Source: DATARH01 sp963778385
Lineage (GTDB): Bacteria > Pseudomonadota > Alphaproteobacteria > ATCC43930 > CGMCC-115725
Length of the DNA stretch: 64,000 bases
Reading direction: 5' to 3'
Assembly (NCBI GenBank): GCA_963778385.1
Contig: CAVZUA010000056.1
Coordinates: 1 to 64,000 of the forward strand
Under the pieces are notes generated by a model. The model was not told where the DNA came from and made no database searches. It saw only the letters and a list, made by a program, of their open reading frames with translations. A program made the position numbers and the translations under genes. Positions 1 through 9,163 of the stretch are shown one piece after another (positions within the stretch are counted from its first letter, which is position 1; each line of letters opens with the position of its first letter).

Positions 1-222
1 CCGTTGCAGCACGACATCCGGCTTGCCCTCGATGAACTGCTCGACGCGCGCGGCATTGTCCGGGTCGCTGCCTTGGTCAACGACCAAGACGCGCCGGCCA
101 ACCTCGACTTGCTGCAGGGCGCTGGCGATGGCGGCCACCACGTCTTTGGGGCGGTTCCACGACAGGATGATCACATCCACGTCGTTGGGCCGGCTACCGC
201 CTTGGGTCACGGCGTCGCTCAC
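1..222 (-). CDS. Glycosyltransferase family 2, N-terminal fragment (cut by window edge)
   Basis: Reading leftwards from a GTG at 222, 74 codons stay open to the window edge, so only the N-terminus is present. DVDVIILSWNRP is a typical first beta strand and loop of a GT-A fold, and VVDQGSDPDNA fits the following nucleotide-sugar-binding strand. The GTG overlaps the TGA of the upstream glycosyltransferase remnant (GTGA), so the two were probably translated together as part of an exopolysaccharide operon. The acceptor and donor sugars cannot be predicted. It was not found by simple ATG searching because the stop lies outside the window. Confidence 0.75.
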   Translation of the reverse strand, partial: MSDAVTQGGSRPNDVDVIILSWNRPKDVVAAIASALQQVEVGRRVLVVDQGSDPDNAARVEQFIEGKPDVVLQR

Positions 223-1152
223 GATGACGCCTCCCCGACAGCCGGCCGCGCGCCGAGACCGCGCCGCCGGCGCAGCAATCGCATCACCATGGCGTATGGC
301 ACGGGCCGCAAATATTCGCGATACACGGCGAAGACGGCAAACACCGCGACGGCCAGCCAGCGCGGGGTGTGCAGACAAGCCGGCGGCGTAGGCGTCGTAA
401 TATTTGCGATAGAAATACCGCGTGTAGTGCACCGACCAATAAACCCGCCGCCATCGCGACACGCGCTGCCCGCCGCGCGGATTTGCGATGGCGGAGATGG
501 ATGCTGTGCGTGTCGTTGGTGACGAGGATCCGATGGCCATGGACGAACAGGTTCATCTGATAGTCGGTCTCCTCGCGGTAGCCGTTGCCGCGCGCGTAAT
601 GTGGATCAAACGGAAAGCGCTGCAGCAAGCCGCGATGCGTCAGGATCACGGCATGGTGAAGGGCAGCTCGATATCGTGGTCGAAGGTCGCGCCGTTGACG
701 TATTCGCAGAGCAGCTTGTGGAAGGGCTTCGCCTGACGCAGGCCTATGCCGAAGCGGCGAACCGCCTGTTCAGGCAACTCGCCGTCAAGCATGTAGACAC
801 GGCGCCCGGAAACAGCCGCGCAGCCGGTATCGAGTAGCTTGTCGAGGCAGGTTAGGGCGTAGCCGGGTTCGAGGTATTCGTCGTCGTCGCAAAACAGGAT
901 GAAGTCGTTGGCCGCCTCGGCGACGCCGCGGTTGCGCGACTGCGACGCTCCGACGCGGTTTGGGTTGCACACGAGCTTTTGACGCACCGCCGGGTATCGC
1001 CGACCGACATCCTCGATGACAGCCGCCGTGTCGTCCGTACCGGCGTCGACAACGAAAATCATTTCAGAAACGCCCGCTTGGCGAAAATAGCTTTCGGCGA
1101 CGCGGCGTAGCATGTGCGCGCGATCGCGGGTGGGAACTACCATGGTGATCAT
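219..1152 (-). pseudogene. Glycosyltransferase family 2, broken by three frame changes
   Basis: The first frame starts at ATG 1152 (ITMVVPTRDRAHMLRRV) and shows the GT-A core, with FILFCDDDEYLEPGY as the DXD-like metal site. It hits TGA at 646-648 directly after ELPFTMP. The homologous protein continues in a second frame (ILTHRGLLQRFPFDPHYARG, then ETDYQMNLFVHG), changes to a third around 470-480 (RVSRWRRVYWSVHYTRYF) and to a further one around 375-380 (LAVAVFAVFAVYREYLRP) before stopping at TGA 219-221. All pieces are collinear and protein-like, so this is one glycosyltransferase gene interrupted by single-base indels. True decay and base-calling error are both possible. It lies head-to-head with the polymerase-like gene at 1325. 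Confidence 0.8.
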
Positions 1153-1324
1153 CGGCGAGCTCTGTCGTCGGATCGAGGTACGGTAAGGGCGCGCGGAACG
1201 GACGCCGGCAAGGGACGTTCGATCCCTGAACACCGCCGCCCCGATATCGATCCTTTTAGTCGGAGAGCTTCCCCTGAACGCGCGTGCCTACGCCCTGCGA
1301 GGTCCATCGGCCGAGAGCGCTGCC

Positions 1325-2965
1325 ATGCCCAGCGCTCGGGAAGACCGGCTCACCTGCTTTCTGCTGACGCTGCCGCTGATCGCGGGGGTTTTTCTGTCGC
1401 GTTTTGCCCTCCCGTTCTTTCATCGCCAGCTGGCAGTGCCGTTGCTCGTCATCGTTGCCAGCATTGTTGGGTTGGCGGCGATCGGTCGCCTGCGCGTCCA
1501 TCTGCCGCGGCTGATCCTGTTCGCCATCAGCATCGCCGCGATGATGACAGCGACGGTATTGGGCGGGACCGGCCGGGTCTCGGCGATGTCGCTTCTGCTG
1601 CTGGCGGTGCTCTATCTCGGCTATGTTTTTGTCGTGGACGGCGACGAGGTGACCTACGCCTCCGTCATCGCGGCGTTCCGTCGTATCTATCTCATCGTCG
1701 CGATCGCCGGCATCGCGCAGTTTCTCGCGCAGATCGTGGTGCCGGGACCGACGCTGTTCACGTTTCGCGGGTTCATCCCCGACGCGTTCCTGTCGCTCGA
1801 ATACAATTATGTCGACCCGACCGATTTCCTGCCCGGGTTTTACAAAAGCAACGGGTTCTTTCTGCCCGAGCCGTCGATTTTCGGCCAGGTGATGGGCCTC
1901 GCCTTGCTCACAGAAGTGCTGTTTTTCCGGCCTTCCTATCGGCTCTTTGTCATCGGTTTGGCGTTGTTCGTCTCGTTTTCCGGGACTGGTGCGGTGTTGT
2001 GTCTGTTGTTCATTCCGCTGCTGCTGCTGCGCCAAGGCAACCCAGTGCTGCTGATGTTGGCCGCGGTGCTGTCCGTCCTCCTCTTGATCTTTGCCGAGAG
2101 CCCGTATCTGTCCCCGTATCTCAATCGATTCGGCGAGTTCGGCGCCACGTCTTCGAGCGGTTTCGCTCGCTTTCTGTCGCCGTTTTATCTGTTCAACGAC
2201 TTCATCTTCACCAGCACCCGAAACACTCTTTTTGGGCTGGGACCCGGGGCCATCGAGACATTTTTCAACAATTACTATACCGAGGTGCACGATCCCACCT
2301 GGGGCAAGCTGTTTTTCGAATACGGCCTTGTCGGCACCTTGCCGTTCGCATTGTTCGTCACCTGCAGTTTCTTCGCCGATGCTCCGGTAAAAACCCTCGC
2401 CGGTGCGCTGTTCTTCAACTGGCTCGTGTTCGGCGGCTATCTGTTGAGCCCTCCTATCGCTGGGTTGATCCTGCCTCTCGCGGTCTGGCACCGGCGGGCA
2501 CGCATGGCAGCCGCGGGGCGGGCTCGCGAGCGGCGCCTGGCGCCGGCCGCACGCATGCCGGGAGTCCGGCATGAGCGCGGAGCTTTTGCAGGTCGCGCTG
2601 GTCGATCCATCGCTGTTCACCATCCCTTACGATGCGAAATTAGCCGATGCGCTGCGCGGTCTCGGGCATCGCGTCACCGTGTACGGCGAAGCCCGCGGAC
2701 CGGGCGACGAGCCGGCGGAACTCGCGGAGCTGCGGCCGCTGTTCTATGCGGAGCTGCGGCGCCTCGCGACCGCGCGTTGGCCGCGCCAGGCGTTGCGTCT
2801 CGCCAAGGGCGCTCTGCATTGGCGGGGCATGCGGCGGCTGACCGACGAGCTTCGCCGGTCACGGCCCGATGTGATTCATTTCCAGTGGTCGCCCCTGCCG
2901 GCGATCGATCGGCTGTTTTTGCGCGAGCTGCGCGGATTGGCGCCGGTCGTGCTGACCGCGCATGA
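1325..2965 (+). CDS. O-antigen polymerase/ligase-like integral membrane protein, C-terminus doubtful
   Basis: Residues 1-395 are strongly hydrophobic with about ten predicted membrane segments (for example LLTLPLIAGVFLSRFALPFF and LFVIGLALFVSFSGTGAVLC), a long periplasmic stretch with NYVDPTDFLPGFYKSNGF, and a conserved EPSIFGQ. This is the architecture of Wzy/WaaL-type polysaccharide polymerases, which join or extend lipid-linked repeat units at the periplasmic face. After about residue 395 the frame becomes Arg/Ala-rich and runs for 395 bases through the start of the next glycosyltransferase in a different frame. That tail is probably not real. A stop that would make an ATGA overlap with ATG 2571 exists in another frame at 2572-2574, so a missed frame change near 2480-2560 is the simplest explanation. 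No strong ribosome site decides the start. Confidence 0.7.
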   Translation: MPSAREDRLTCFLLTLPLIAGVFLSRFALPFFHRQLAVPLLVIVASIVGLAAIGRLRVHLPRLILFAISIAAMMTATVLGGTGRVSAMSLLLLAVLYLGYVFVVDGDEVTYASVIAAFRRIYLIVAIAGIAQFLAQIVVPGPTLFTFRGFIPDAFLSLEYNYVDPTDFLPGFYKSNGFFLPEPSIFGQVMGLALLTEVLFFRPSYRLFVIGLALFVSFSGTGAVLCLLFIPLLLLRQGNPVLLMLAAVLSVLLLIFAESPYLSPYLNRFGEFGATSSSGFARFLSPFYLFNDFIFTSTRNTLFGLGPGAIETFFNNYYTEVHDPTWGKLFFEYGLVGTLPFALFVTCSFFADAPVKTLAGALFFNWLVFGGYLLSPPIAGLILPLAVWHRRARMAAAGRARERRLAPAARMPGVRHERGAFAGRAGRSIAVHHPLRCEISRCAARSRASRHRVRRSPRTGRRAGGTRGAAAAVLCGAAAPRDRALAAPGVASRQGRSALAGHAAADRRASPVTARCDSFPVVAPAGDRSAVFARAARIGAGRADRA

Positions 2966-3818
2966 TTCACGTCCCTTCAACGGTGCGGCGTGGCGGCTGC
3001 AGAAATGGGGCGCCACCGGCATCTTGAAAGAGTTCGACGGCCTCGTCGTCCATACCGAGGAGGCGCGCGAGCGGCTGGTTGCCTATGGTGTGCCGTCCAG
3101 TCGTGTCGTTCGCATCGCGCACGGCTTGCTGCACGATGTTTGCTCGGCGCCGTCGCTGCCGGCACGGCGGCCGGGTCGCATCCGCTTTCTGCTGTTCGGC
3201 AAGCTCAAGCCCTACAAGGGTGCGGATCTGCTGATCGAAGCGTTTCGCCGGCTGCCGTCCGAGCTACGCGATCGGGTCGAGGTGCAGATCGTCGGCAAGC
3301 CCTACATGGATGTCGCGCCGCTCGAGGAAGCCGCGCGCGGGTTGGAACCGGGCGTGCGGCTCGACCTGCGTTTTGTACCCGATGCCGAGATGAACGACCT
3401 GCTGGCGCAGGCGGATGCGATCGTTTTTCCCTATCGCGAGATCGATGTCAGCGGGGTTCTGATGGCGGCGCTACGCTACGAGCGGCCGATCATCGCCTCG
3501 GCGATCGGCGGCTTTGCCGAGCTGCTGGTCGACGGCCGCCACGGATTTCTGGTGCCGCCCGACGACCCGGGAGCGCTCTCGGCGGCGATGGCGCGCCTTT
3601 GCGGCGAGCCGGAGACGCGATCGGCGATGGGGGCGGCGGTCGCGGAGCTGGGTCGGGCCATCCCCGGCTGGGACGAGATCGCCGTGCGGACAACGGAGTT
3701 TTATCGCGCCGTGCTGGCCGCCCGTCAGAACCAGCGCTCCGGGACAAAGATGACATCGCCGGGTCCGACCGGGGTCGTCTCGTTGGCGGCCCAGCGGCGT
3801 CGCTCGGGATCGCCATAG
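2571..3818 (+). CDS. Glycosyltransferase family 4 (GT-B fold)
   Basis: The 415-residue protein has the two Rossmann halves of a GT-B enzyme. The C-terminal half has FLLFGKLKPYKGADLLIEAF (nucleotide-sugar loop), followed by ADAIVFPYREIDVSGVLMAA, the acidic E-x7-E region that binds the donor phosphate and ribose in GT4/GT1 enzymes. AIGGFAELLVDGRHGFLVPP is the usual closing motif. It most likely adds a sugar to the growing exopolysaccharide unit at the cytoplasmic membrane. The 5-prime end lies within the doubtful tail of the polymerase-like gene. The last 30 residues are low in conservation and overlap the oppositely oriented export lipoprotein gene by 94 bases, so the natural stop may have been shifted. 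Confidence 0.85.
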   Translation: MSAELLQVALVDPSLFTIPYDAKLADALRGLGHRVTVYGEARGPGDEPAELAELRPLFYAELRRLATARWPRQALRLAKGALHWRGMRRLTDELRRSRPDVIHFQWSPLPAIDRLFLRELRGLAPVVLTAHDSRPFNGAAWRLQKWGATGILKEFDGLVVHTEEARERLVAYGVPSSRVVRIAHGLLHDVCSAPSLPARRPGRIRFLLFGKLKPYKGADLLIEAFRRLPSELRDRVEVQIVGKPYMDVAPLEEAARGLEPGVRLDLRFVPDAEMNDLLAQADAIVFPYREIDVSGVLMAALRYERPIIASAIGGFAELLVDGRHGFLVPPDDPGALSAAMARLCGEPETRSAMGAAVAELGRAIPGWDEIAVRTTEFYRAVLAARQNQRSGTKMTSPGPTGVVSLAAQRRRSGSP

Positions 3819-4339
3819 CGGATGATCGCCAGGCCATCGGTCTGCGCACGATAGGTATAGCCGCCGGCGAGCGTGACGGCGCCGACGACGGTCGGGGTGC
3901 CGACGATCTCATAGGCGCCGGGCCGGGTTACCTCGCCATAGACGTAGACCGGCCGGTAGTGGATGACGTCGATGTTGACCTTTGGGTTCTTGACGATGCT
4001 GCCGGCCAGCCGGTCGGTGACTAGGCGCTCCGCATCGCGCGGCAACATGCCCGCCACCTTGAGCCGGCCGATCAGCGGCAGCGAGACGTTGCCGTCCTGG
4101 TCGACCACAAACTCGCCGCCGAGCTGGTTCTGCTCGAAGACGATGATGCGCAGACGGTCCCCGGGGCCGAGCGGCCAGGGCGCGCTCGCTTCCGGGGCGG
4201 GGGACAGAACCACCTGCGTGCAGGCAGCGCCGCCGCCGATACCGAGAGCGAGCAGCAGGCCCAAGGCCCAGCCGGTCCGCAGAATGCCAAAGCTACGTGG
4301 CGCGAGCCGCGACGGCACCGCAAAACCGCTCTGCTTCAT
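3725..4339 (-). CDS. Wza/KpsD-like polysaccharide export lipoprotein
   Basis: A 204-residue exported protein. The N-terminus has a basic region, a hydrophobic helix (ALGLLLALGIGGG) and a lipobox-like AAC around residue 40, so it is probably an outer-membrane lipoprotein. The body matches the polysaccharide export domain (LGPGDRLRIIVFEQNQLGGE, then VDQDGNVSLPLIGRL) followed by one SLBB-type repeat (VYVYGEVTRPGAYEI, then TLAGGYTYRA). Such proteins form the periplasmic/outer-membrane channel for exopolysaccharide. It is shorter than Wza (about 380 residues) and typical of the single-SLBB versions found beside beta-barrel porins. It lies 15 bases downstream of the BBP2-like gene and is convergent with the GT4 gene. 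Confidence 0.88.
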   Translation of the reverse strand: MKQSGFAVPSRLAPRSFGILRTGWALGLLLALGIGGGAACTQVVLSPAPEASAPWPLGPGDRLRIIVFEQNQLGGEFVVDQDGNVSLPLIGRLKVAGMLPRDAERLVTDRLAGSIVKNPKVNIDVIHYRPVYVYGEVTRPGAYEIVGTPTVVGAVTLAGGYTYRAQTDGLAIIRYGDPERRRWAANETTPVGPGDVIFVPERWF

Positions 4340-4354
4340 GCCCTTGCCCCCTTT

Positions 4355-5693
4355 CTAGAAAAGTTTTTTGACGGTGAAGGTGACGATGTTCTGCTCATAG
4401 GTCGACGAGCCGGTGCCGCCCGTGCCGCCGGTGTTTTTCTGATGCGTGAACATGTAGTCGACCCCGGCGGAGAAGCCGTCGGCGAATAAATATTTCAGAT
4501 TCACGTCGGCGATCTGAGTTCTATAGCGCGTCGGCGAGTTCTATGAGTTCGTCGCGTTCCAGCGAAAAGGACGCGCCAATCACCCAACGGCGGCGCAATT
4601 CGTGGTCGACCCGCGCGATGACTTTGTTGCGCACCGCGCCCGGGCTCGGGGTGAAGAACGCCTCGTAATATTCGTGAATCCCGTTCACCGTCACATTGGT
4701 CAGGCGGGTCGGCCACCAAGACAGGGTGAGCTTACCGTCCGGTTCGCCGATCGTCCCGAAGCTCGGGTCGTCATAAGCCTGGCGCTGATAGCCGGTCTCG
4801 GCATTGATCAGAAAGACGGAATCGATGTCCCAGTCGACGCCGGCATCGGCCCGCACGCCGTTGCTGCTGCGCTGAAAGCCGGCCTGGTCGACTTGCTGGT
4901 CGTAGTCACGGACGTTCGGCCGGACCTTCAGATAAAGGCTGCGGCGGGGCGCGAAGGTGTGCCGAAAATTGGCTTCACCGAAGACTTCTACGTTGTCGCG
5001 GTCGCTGGTGACAATGGGACCGGTCGAACCTTGCAGCGGATCGTAGGTGACCCGATTGGCACCGACGCGCAGGTCGAGAAGGTTGCGCTCCGCATGGCCG
5101 ATCACCACAGCGGCGTTGCCGCTATATAACTCATAGGTTGTCGGGGTTAGGCCTTGCAGGCCGGTCGGGTCGGTTCGCGGGTCGACGCGACGCTGCGCCT
5201 GACCGACAGCGATCAGTTGCACATCATCGTGCACCGAACTCGTAAATGTCGACTGCACCGAGCCTTCCCAGGCGTTCTCACTCGAATGCACCGCGTAAAT
5301 ATGGCCCGCCAACCAGCTTTCGATGTCGAGCGAATTCAGCCCCTTGGACCAATTGAGCGAGTTTCTGCCGGTGATCGTGCTGATCGCGTCCGCCTGCTTG
5401 CCGCTTGGGGTCGCGAAGATATTGTCGTTGAGGCTTTCGTCCAGTTGCAGGCTCGGCGTCAGCGTGAACGCGCCAATTTGCGCGCCGACCGGCAATTGGC
5501 GTAGGGAGAGGCGCTTGTCGAGCGAGATATCGGGGCCCGTGTTGTCCTGTCCGCTTTCGAAGACGCCGGGAACATAGTTCTGCGCCCGCAGCGGCTGGGC
5601 CAGCCCGAAAATCGCCAAGCCGATGACGGCGACGCCCGCGGATCGACCGCAATAGACGGCCCGCCTCGGCACGCGATGGGTCTCGGTTGTCAT
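4355..5693 (-). pseudogene. Outer-membrane beta-barrel (BBP2-like), frameshifted near the C-terminus
   Basis: The protein starts probably at ATG 5693, giving a signal peptide (VAVIGLAIFGLAQPLRA, cleavage before QN). It then has about 370 residues of alternating beta-strand sequence such as AFTLTPSLQLDESLNDNIFA, as in the putative beta-barrel porin 2 family of exopolysaccharide loci. The main frame stops at 4521 after FSLERDELIELADAL. The missing end is one base out of frame: RTQIADVNLKYLFADGFSAG and onward to FTVKKLF, stopping at 4355-4357. That tail holds the final strand ending in Phe, which the BAM machinery needs, so the frame break would cost assembly of the barrel. The restored stop lies 15 bases before the export lipoprotein start. 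Confidence 0.8.
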
Positions 5694-5866
5694 CAGCCGA
5701 TCGCCATTATCGCGCGGTTTCCCCTTGTCCCCGGCACGTACGGTAACAGACATAGCGCGGCGGACGACAACATGGGTTAAGCCGCGCCCCACCGCCGCGG
5801 CTCAACTTCAAGTTAACACCTCGTTTCGCTGAATGTCCCCAAGTGCGACGATGTTGATGACAACCG

Positions 5867-6827
5867 TCAGCAACCGCCTAGCGGCGGACACAGGTCCTTG
5901 CCGATCTTGTCGGCGCCGATCTTTTCCTCACCCGGCTTCTGGTAGACCCGCACGTAGTCGACCTCAAGGCCCTGTGGAAAGGCCGCATTGTCGATACCGT
6001 GGCGCCCAGCCCATTTTGCCCCCCGATCGCCAGATTAAGAATCACATGGGCGTAACCGGCCGGGCTGCCGTCGTCATAGATCCATTTGTAACCAGCGGTT
6101 TCGACGATAAGTCCATCAACGAGAACACTGACCGTGTCGTCGGGCGCCCATAGAGCCGCAAAAAGATGGAAATCGTCGGCGAGGTTCGCAGGAGCCCGCC
6201 AATTGCTCCATTCGCCATTGAAATTCCGGTCGACATAGCGGATGTCGCCGGCCTGCGGTCCGTGCGAGATAAACCCGACATGGACCATCGAGGTCGTGTC
6301 CTCGATGCCGTTATTGGCGATCTCGGCGATATCGATCTCCGGCGGCCAGGCGATCTTGCCGTCGGAGGCGCGCGCCGCGCTGTTGAGCCAGAACGCCGGC
6401 CAAGTGCCGACGCCGCGCGGAACTTTCAACCGCGCGACAAAATAGCCGTATCTGAACGTCGATTTCGAACGAACCATCCCGGAGGAATATCCCCTGCGGC
6501 CCCATCCGCGCCGACCCGCCTTGCCATCAGGACCACGGAATGTCCCGTCATCACGTGGTTTCCCGCCTCGCGATAACGCTCCTGCTCGTCGTTGAGGAAG
6601 TCGCGCTGGCCATTGTCATAGATGTACCGGGTCCACCATTTCCGCGTGTCGAGACGGGCGCCGTCGAACTCGTCGCCGAACACCTTTACATAACCAGGGG
6701 GAGCGCCATCGCCGTCCGGCCGCGCTTCCACGGCTGCGCCGGGTGCTTGAGCATACGGCGTCGCGATCGCCCAGACGGATAAGCCGAACGCCACGGCGCC
6801 AAGTGCGACCGACAACGATCTGGTCAT
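5867..6827 (-). pseudogene. Secreted GH16 beta-glucanase-like enzyme in three frames
   Basis: The N-terminal frame from ATG 6827 has a signal peptide (VALGAVAFGLSVWAIATPYA) and FGDEFDGARLDTRKWWTRYI, the usual opening strand of family 16 glycoside hydrolases. Near 6500 the frame changes to one reading GYSSGMVRSKSTFRYGYFVA and carrying the catalytic signature EIDIAE at 6312-6329. Near 6010 it changes again to WAGRHGIDNAAFPQGLEVDY, with VRVYQK as the closing strand, and stops at 5867-5869. The catalytic residues are intact, so the damage is only to frame. Family 16 enzymes in exopolysaccharide loci usually trim or release the polymer. Two indels lie beside short homopolymers, so sequencing error must be excluded before calling it dead. 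Confidence 0.8.
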
Positions 6828-7158
6828 TCGAAAATCGATAAAATTTCGGCAAGATCGGAGTAACTGAAACAATGACTGAGGGATTTAGGTTCCGAATTCC
6901 GCGCATCAAGTACGTAAATTAACATTGGTTGATAATAGAAACCCGTAGTTGAGAAAAAATCCAGTTGGCGAATAAATTGTCGCACCCGGAACGTTCATTG
7001 GTCTGTTGCGGAACCAAGCGTTGCTTATCGCGTTTGGCCTCGGAACGCGGGGTTCCGCCTCGAGTTCGTCTTTAAGAACATGCGCCAGCCTCGTTCCCCA
7101 TCCGGGAACATCTCCTTGGCTGGCTGCTTCCGACGAGAAAACGGTCGCAGGGGATGCG
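6828..7158. other. Divergent intergenic region without a gene
   Basis: This 331-base stretch lies between the leftward GH16 gene and the rightward glycosyltransferase. It is clearly AT-richer than its surroundings around 6830-6990, with several TTAAC, AATAAATT and TTGATAATAG-like tracts, so it probably holds the promoters for both directions. I could not assign a single convincing -35/-10 pair or an operator. In-frame codons upstream of 7159 look non-coding. Confidence 0.5.
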
Positions 7159-8310
7159 ATGGTCTGGTGTCTTTTCGCGTTCGGGCTCGGCTTCTGCTGG
7201 CTCGGTCTCCACCCGTTCACGACCTATCCGCTCAGCCTCTGGCTGATCCGCGTGTTCCGGCGGCGTCCGCTGCAAACTTGCGCCGATACCCGCGAGACCT
7301 TCGCCTTGTGCTGCTGCGCCTACAACGAGGAGAGGGTGATCGGCGCAAAAATCGACAATTGTCTCGCGCTGCGCCAGACGCGCCCCGGCCTGCAGACGCT
7401 CTTTTACGTCGACGCGGCCACCGACCGCACCGCGGAGCTTCTGCGCGACCGCGACGTCACGGTCGATGTCTCGCCGCTGCGTGCCGGTAAGACCCATGGC
7501 ATGAACCGGCTGACGGCGCTCGCCGACGCATCGGTTCTCGTCTTTACCGATGCCAACGTCATACTGGATATCGACGCGCTGACCAATCTGGAGCGCTATT
7601 TTGCCGACCCGTCGATCGGCTGCGTGTGCGGGCATCTGCGTTACGTCAATGCCGAGGCGGGCGCCACCGCTTCGCTCGGCGCCGCCTACTGGCGGTTCGA
7701 GGAGTGGGTCAAGCAGCTCGAAACCGACACCGGTTCGGCGATGGGCGCCGACGGGTCATTGTTCGCGATCCGCCGATCGCTGAGCCGGCCGGTCCCCGAG
7801 AACCTGATCGACGACATGTACGTCTCGCTGAGCATTCTATGCGACGGGCGGCGCGTCGTGCGCGCAGGCGATGTCAGGGCGTATGAACTGGCGGCGACGG
7901 TGTCGGGCGAAGAATTTCGCCGCAAGGTGCGCATCGCCTGCCAGGCATTCAATGTCCACCGCCAACTGTGGCCGCGGCTGCGTCGGCTCGATCGGTTGAA
8001 CGTCTACAAATACGTCTCGCACAAATTGCTGCGCTGGCTGTCGGGCATCAGCCTAGCGCTGGGCGGCGCGTGTTTCGAGTTGGCGCTGGCGGTCGCCGGG
8101 TACGCGTGGATTGGTGCCGCCTCGCTGCTGCTGCTCGCCGCGGTGGCGTTGCTCGGCTGGCGGCGCTGGGGCCGATGGCCGGCGCGGCTGTGGGAGGTTT
8201 TTGGCGCCCTCGCCGGGACGGCGCTCGGCATTGTCTATTCGCTCCGCGGCGTCGAGTTCCGCGTGTGGACCCCCGCTCAGTCCGTTCGCGAAAAAACGGG
8301 CGGATCGTGA
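7159..8310 (+). CDS. Membrane-bound family 2 glycosyltransferase
   Basis: The 383-residue protein begins with a membrane segment (VWCLFAFGLGFCWLGLHPFT), followed by a cytoplasmic GT-A domain and two C-terminal membrane helices (about residues 300-365). Visible catalytic features are CCCAYNEERVIGAKI, DAATDRTAELL, VFTDANVILD (the DXD-like metal site) and IDDMYVSLSILCDG (catalytic Asp pair). This is the layout of NodC/IcaA/BcsA-like processive synthases, although the QXXRW motif is not obvious, which leaves processivity open. ATG 7159 is preferred over an earlier in-frame start because GCAGGGG precedes it and the upstream codons are not hydrophobic. The next gene follows after 7 bases. Confidence 0.85.
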   Translation: MVWCLFAFGLGFCWLGLHPFTTYPLSLWLIRVFRRRPLQTCADTRETFALCCCAYNEERVIGAKIDNCLALRQTRPGLQTLFYVDAATDRTAELLRDRDVTVDVSPLRAGKTHGMNRLTALADASVLVFTDANVILDIDALTNLERYFADPSIGCVCGHLRYVNAEAGATASLGAAYWRFEEWVKQLETDTGSAMGADGSLFAIRRSLSRPVPENLIDDMYVSLSILCDGRRVVRAGDVRAYELAATVSGEEFRRKVRIACQAFNVHRQLWPRLRRLDRLNVYKYVSHKLLRWLSGISLALGGACFELALAVAGYAWIGAASLLLLAAVALLGWRRWGRWPARLWEVFGALAGTALGIVYSLRGVEFRVWTPAQSVREKTGGS

Positions 8311-8317
8311 TCGCGCA

Positions 8318-9076
8318 ATGAAACGGCGAACCCTGCTGGGTGCCCTCCCTTGCGTCGCCCTCGGTCATTTCGCGCACGCCGCGATCCGGCCTCCGCCGCC
8401 CGCGTCGCGGCGGCTGAGCCTCTACAATGCGCATACCGGGGAGAAATTCGACGGACCGTACCGCGGCACGGATGGCGTGATCGGCTCGGCGGCGAGCGAA
8501 CTTTCCGAGTTTCTGCGCGATCATCACTCCGGTGTCGCCGCGTCTGTGGATATCGGGGTGATCGACTTTCTCTGGGACATTCTCGCCGAGGTCGGCGCTA
8601 CCAACGCCACGATCCTCTCGGCTTATCGCACGCCCGAGACCAACGCCATGCTGGCGCGCACGACTTTCGGCGTCGCCGAGCACAGTCTGCACATGTACGC
8701 CCGGGCGATCGATTTCACGATCGGCTCCGCGCTCGCCGAGGCGATGGCCGCGGCGCGCGGGATGCGGCGCGGCGGGGTCGGCTGGTACCCGCGGTCGCAC
8801 TTCATCCACATCGACACGGGAACCGTGCGCAACTGGGAGCTCGGCGATGGCGACCTGCAGAACCTGCTGATCAGCCTGAAGAACGGGACGACCCAGCCGC
8901 ACCTGCGGAATGCGGCACTGACCGGCCGCGCGCCGCCGGCCGCGCCGCCGCCACCGCCTCGCTCGCAATATGCCGGCGACAGCGCTGCCGACACGCTGAT
9001 TCGTCCGTCAGCCTACACTACACAAGGTGCGACTGACCGATTGATCCGGTCGTCGCAATACACCAACAACCCATAG
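8318..9076 (+). CDS. Tat-exported DUF882/YcbK-like peptidase M15 family protein
   Basis: The 252-residue product starts MKRRTLLGALPCVALGHFAH, a twin-arginine signal with RRTLL. The domain (residues 30-190) matches the YcbK/DUF882 group of the M15 metallopeptidase fold: LSLYNAHTGEKF, ILSAYRTPETN, HSLHMYARAIDFTI and HFIHIDTGTVRNW carry the HXXXXXXD-like and HXH-type metal ligands. Members act in the periplasm on peptidoglycan; the E. coli member is a known Tat substrate. A proline-rich segment (PPAAPPPPPRS) precedes a polar tail with two related repeats (DTLIRPSAYT and DRLIRSSQYT). It is 7 bases behind the glycosyltransferase, so the two are probably co-transcribed. Confidence 0.85.
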   Translation: MKRRTLLGALPCVALGHFAHAAIRPPPPASRRLSLYNAHTGEKFDGPYRGTDGVIGSAASELSEFLRDHHSGVAASVDIGVIDFLWDILAEVGATNATILSAYRTPETNAMLARTTFGVAEHSLHMYARAIDFTIGSALAEAMAAARGMRRGGVGWYPRSHFIHIDTGTVRNWELGDGDLQNLLISLKNGTTQPHLRNAALTGRAPPAAPPPPPRSQYAGDSAADTLIRPSAYTTQGATDRLIRSSQYTNNP

Positions 9077-9163
9077 CCGCGCTCGGCCGGCGAGTGAAGG
9101 CAAGAGGTATGATGATAGTCTGCATTCTGGGACATCGCTTGGTGTCGTCCGGCGGGCACATCC

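Noticed and set aside
1256..2623. 455-codon minus-strand frame opposite the polymerase-like gene
   Set aside because: Gln/Arg/Asp-rich shadow composition without membrane or enzyme motifs; the plus strand encodes clear transmembrane helices.
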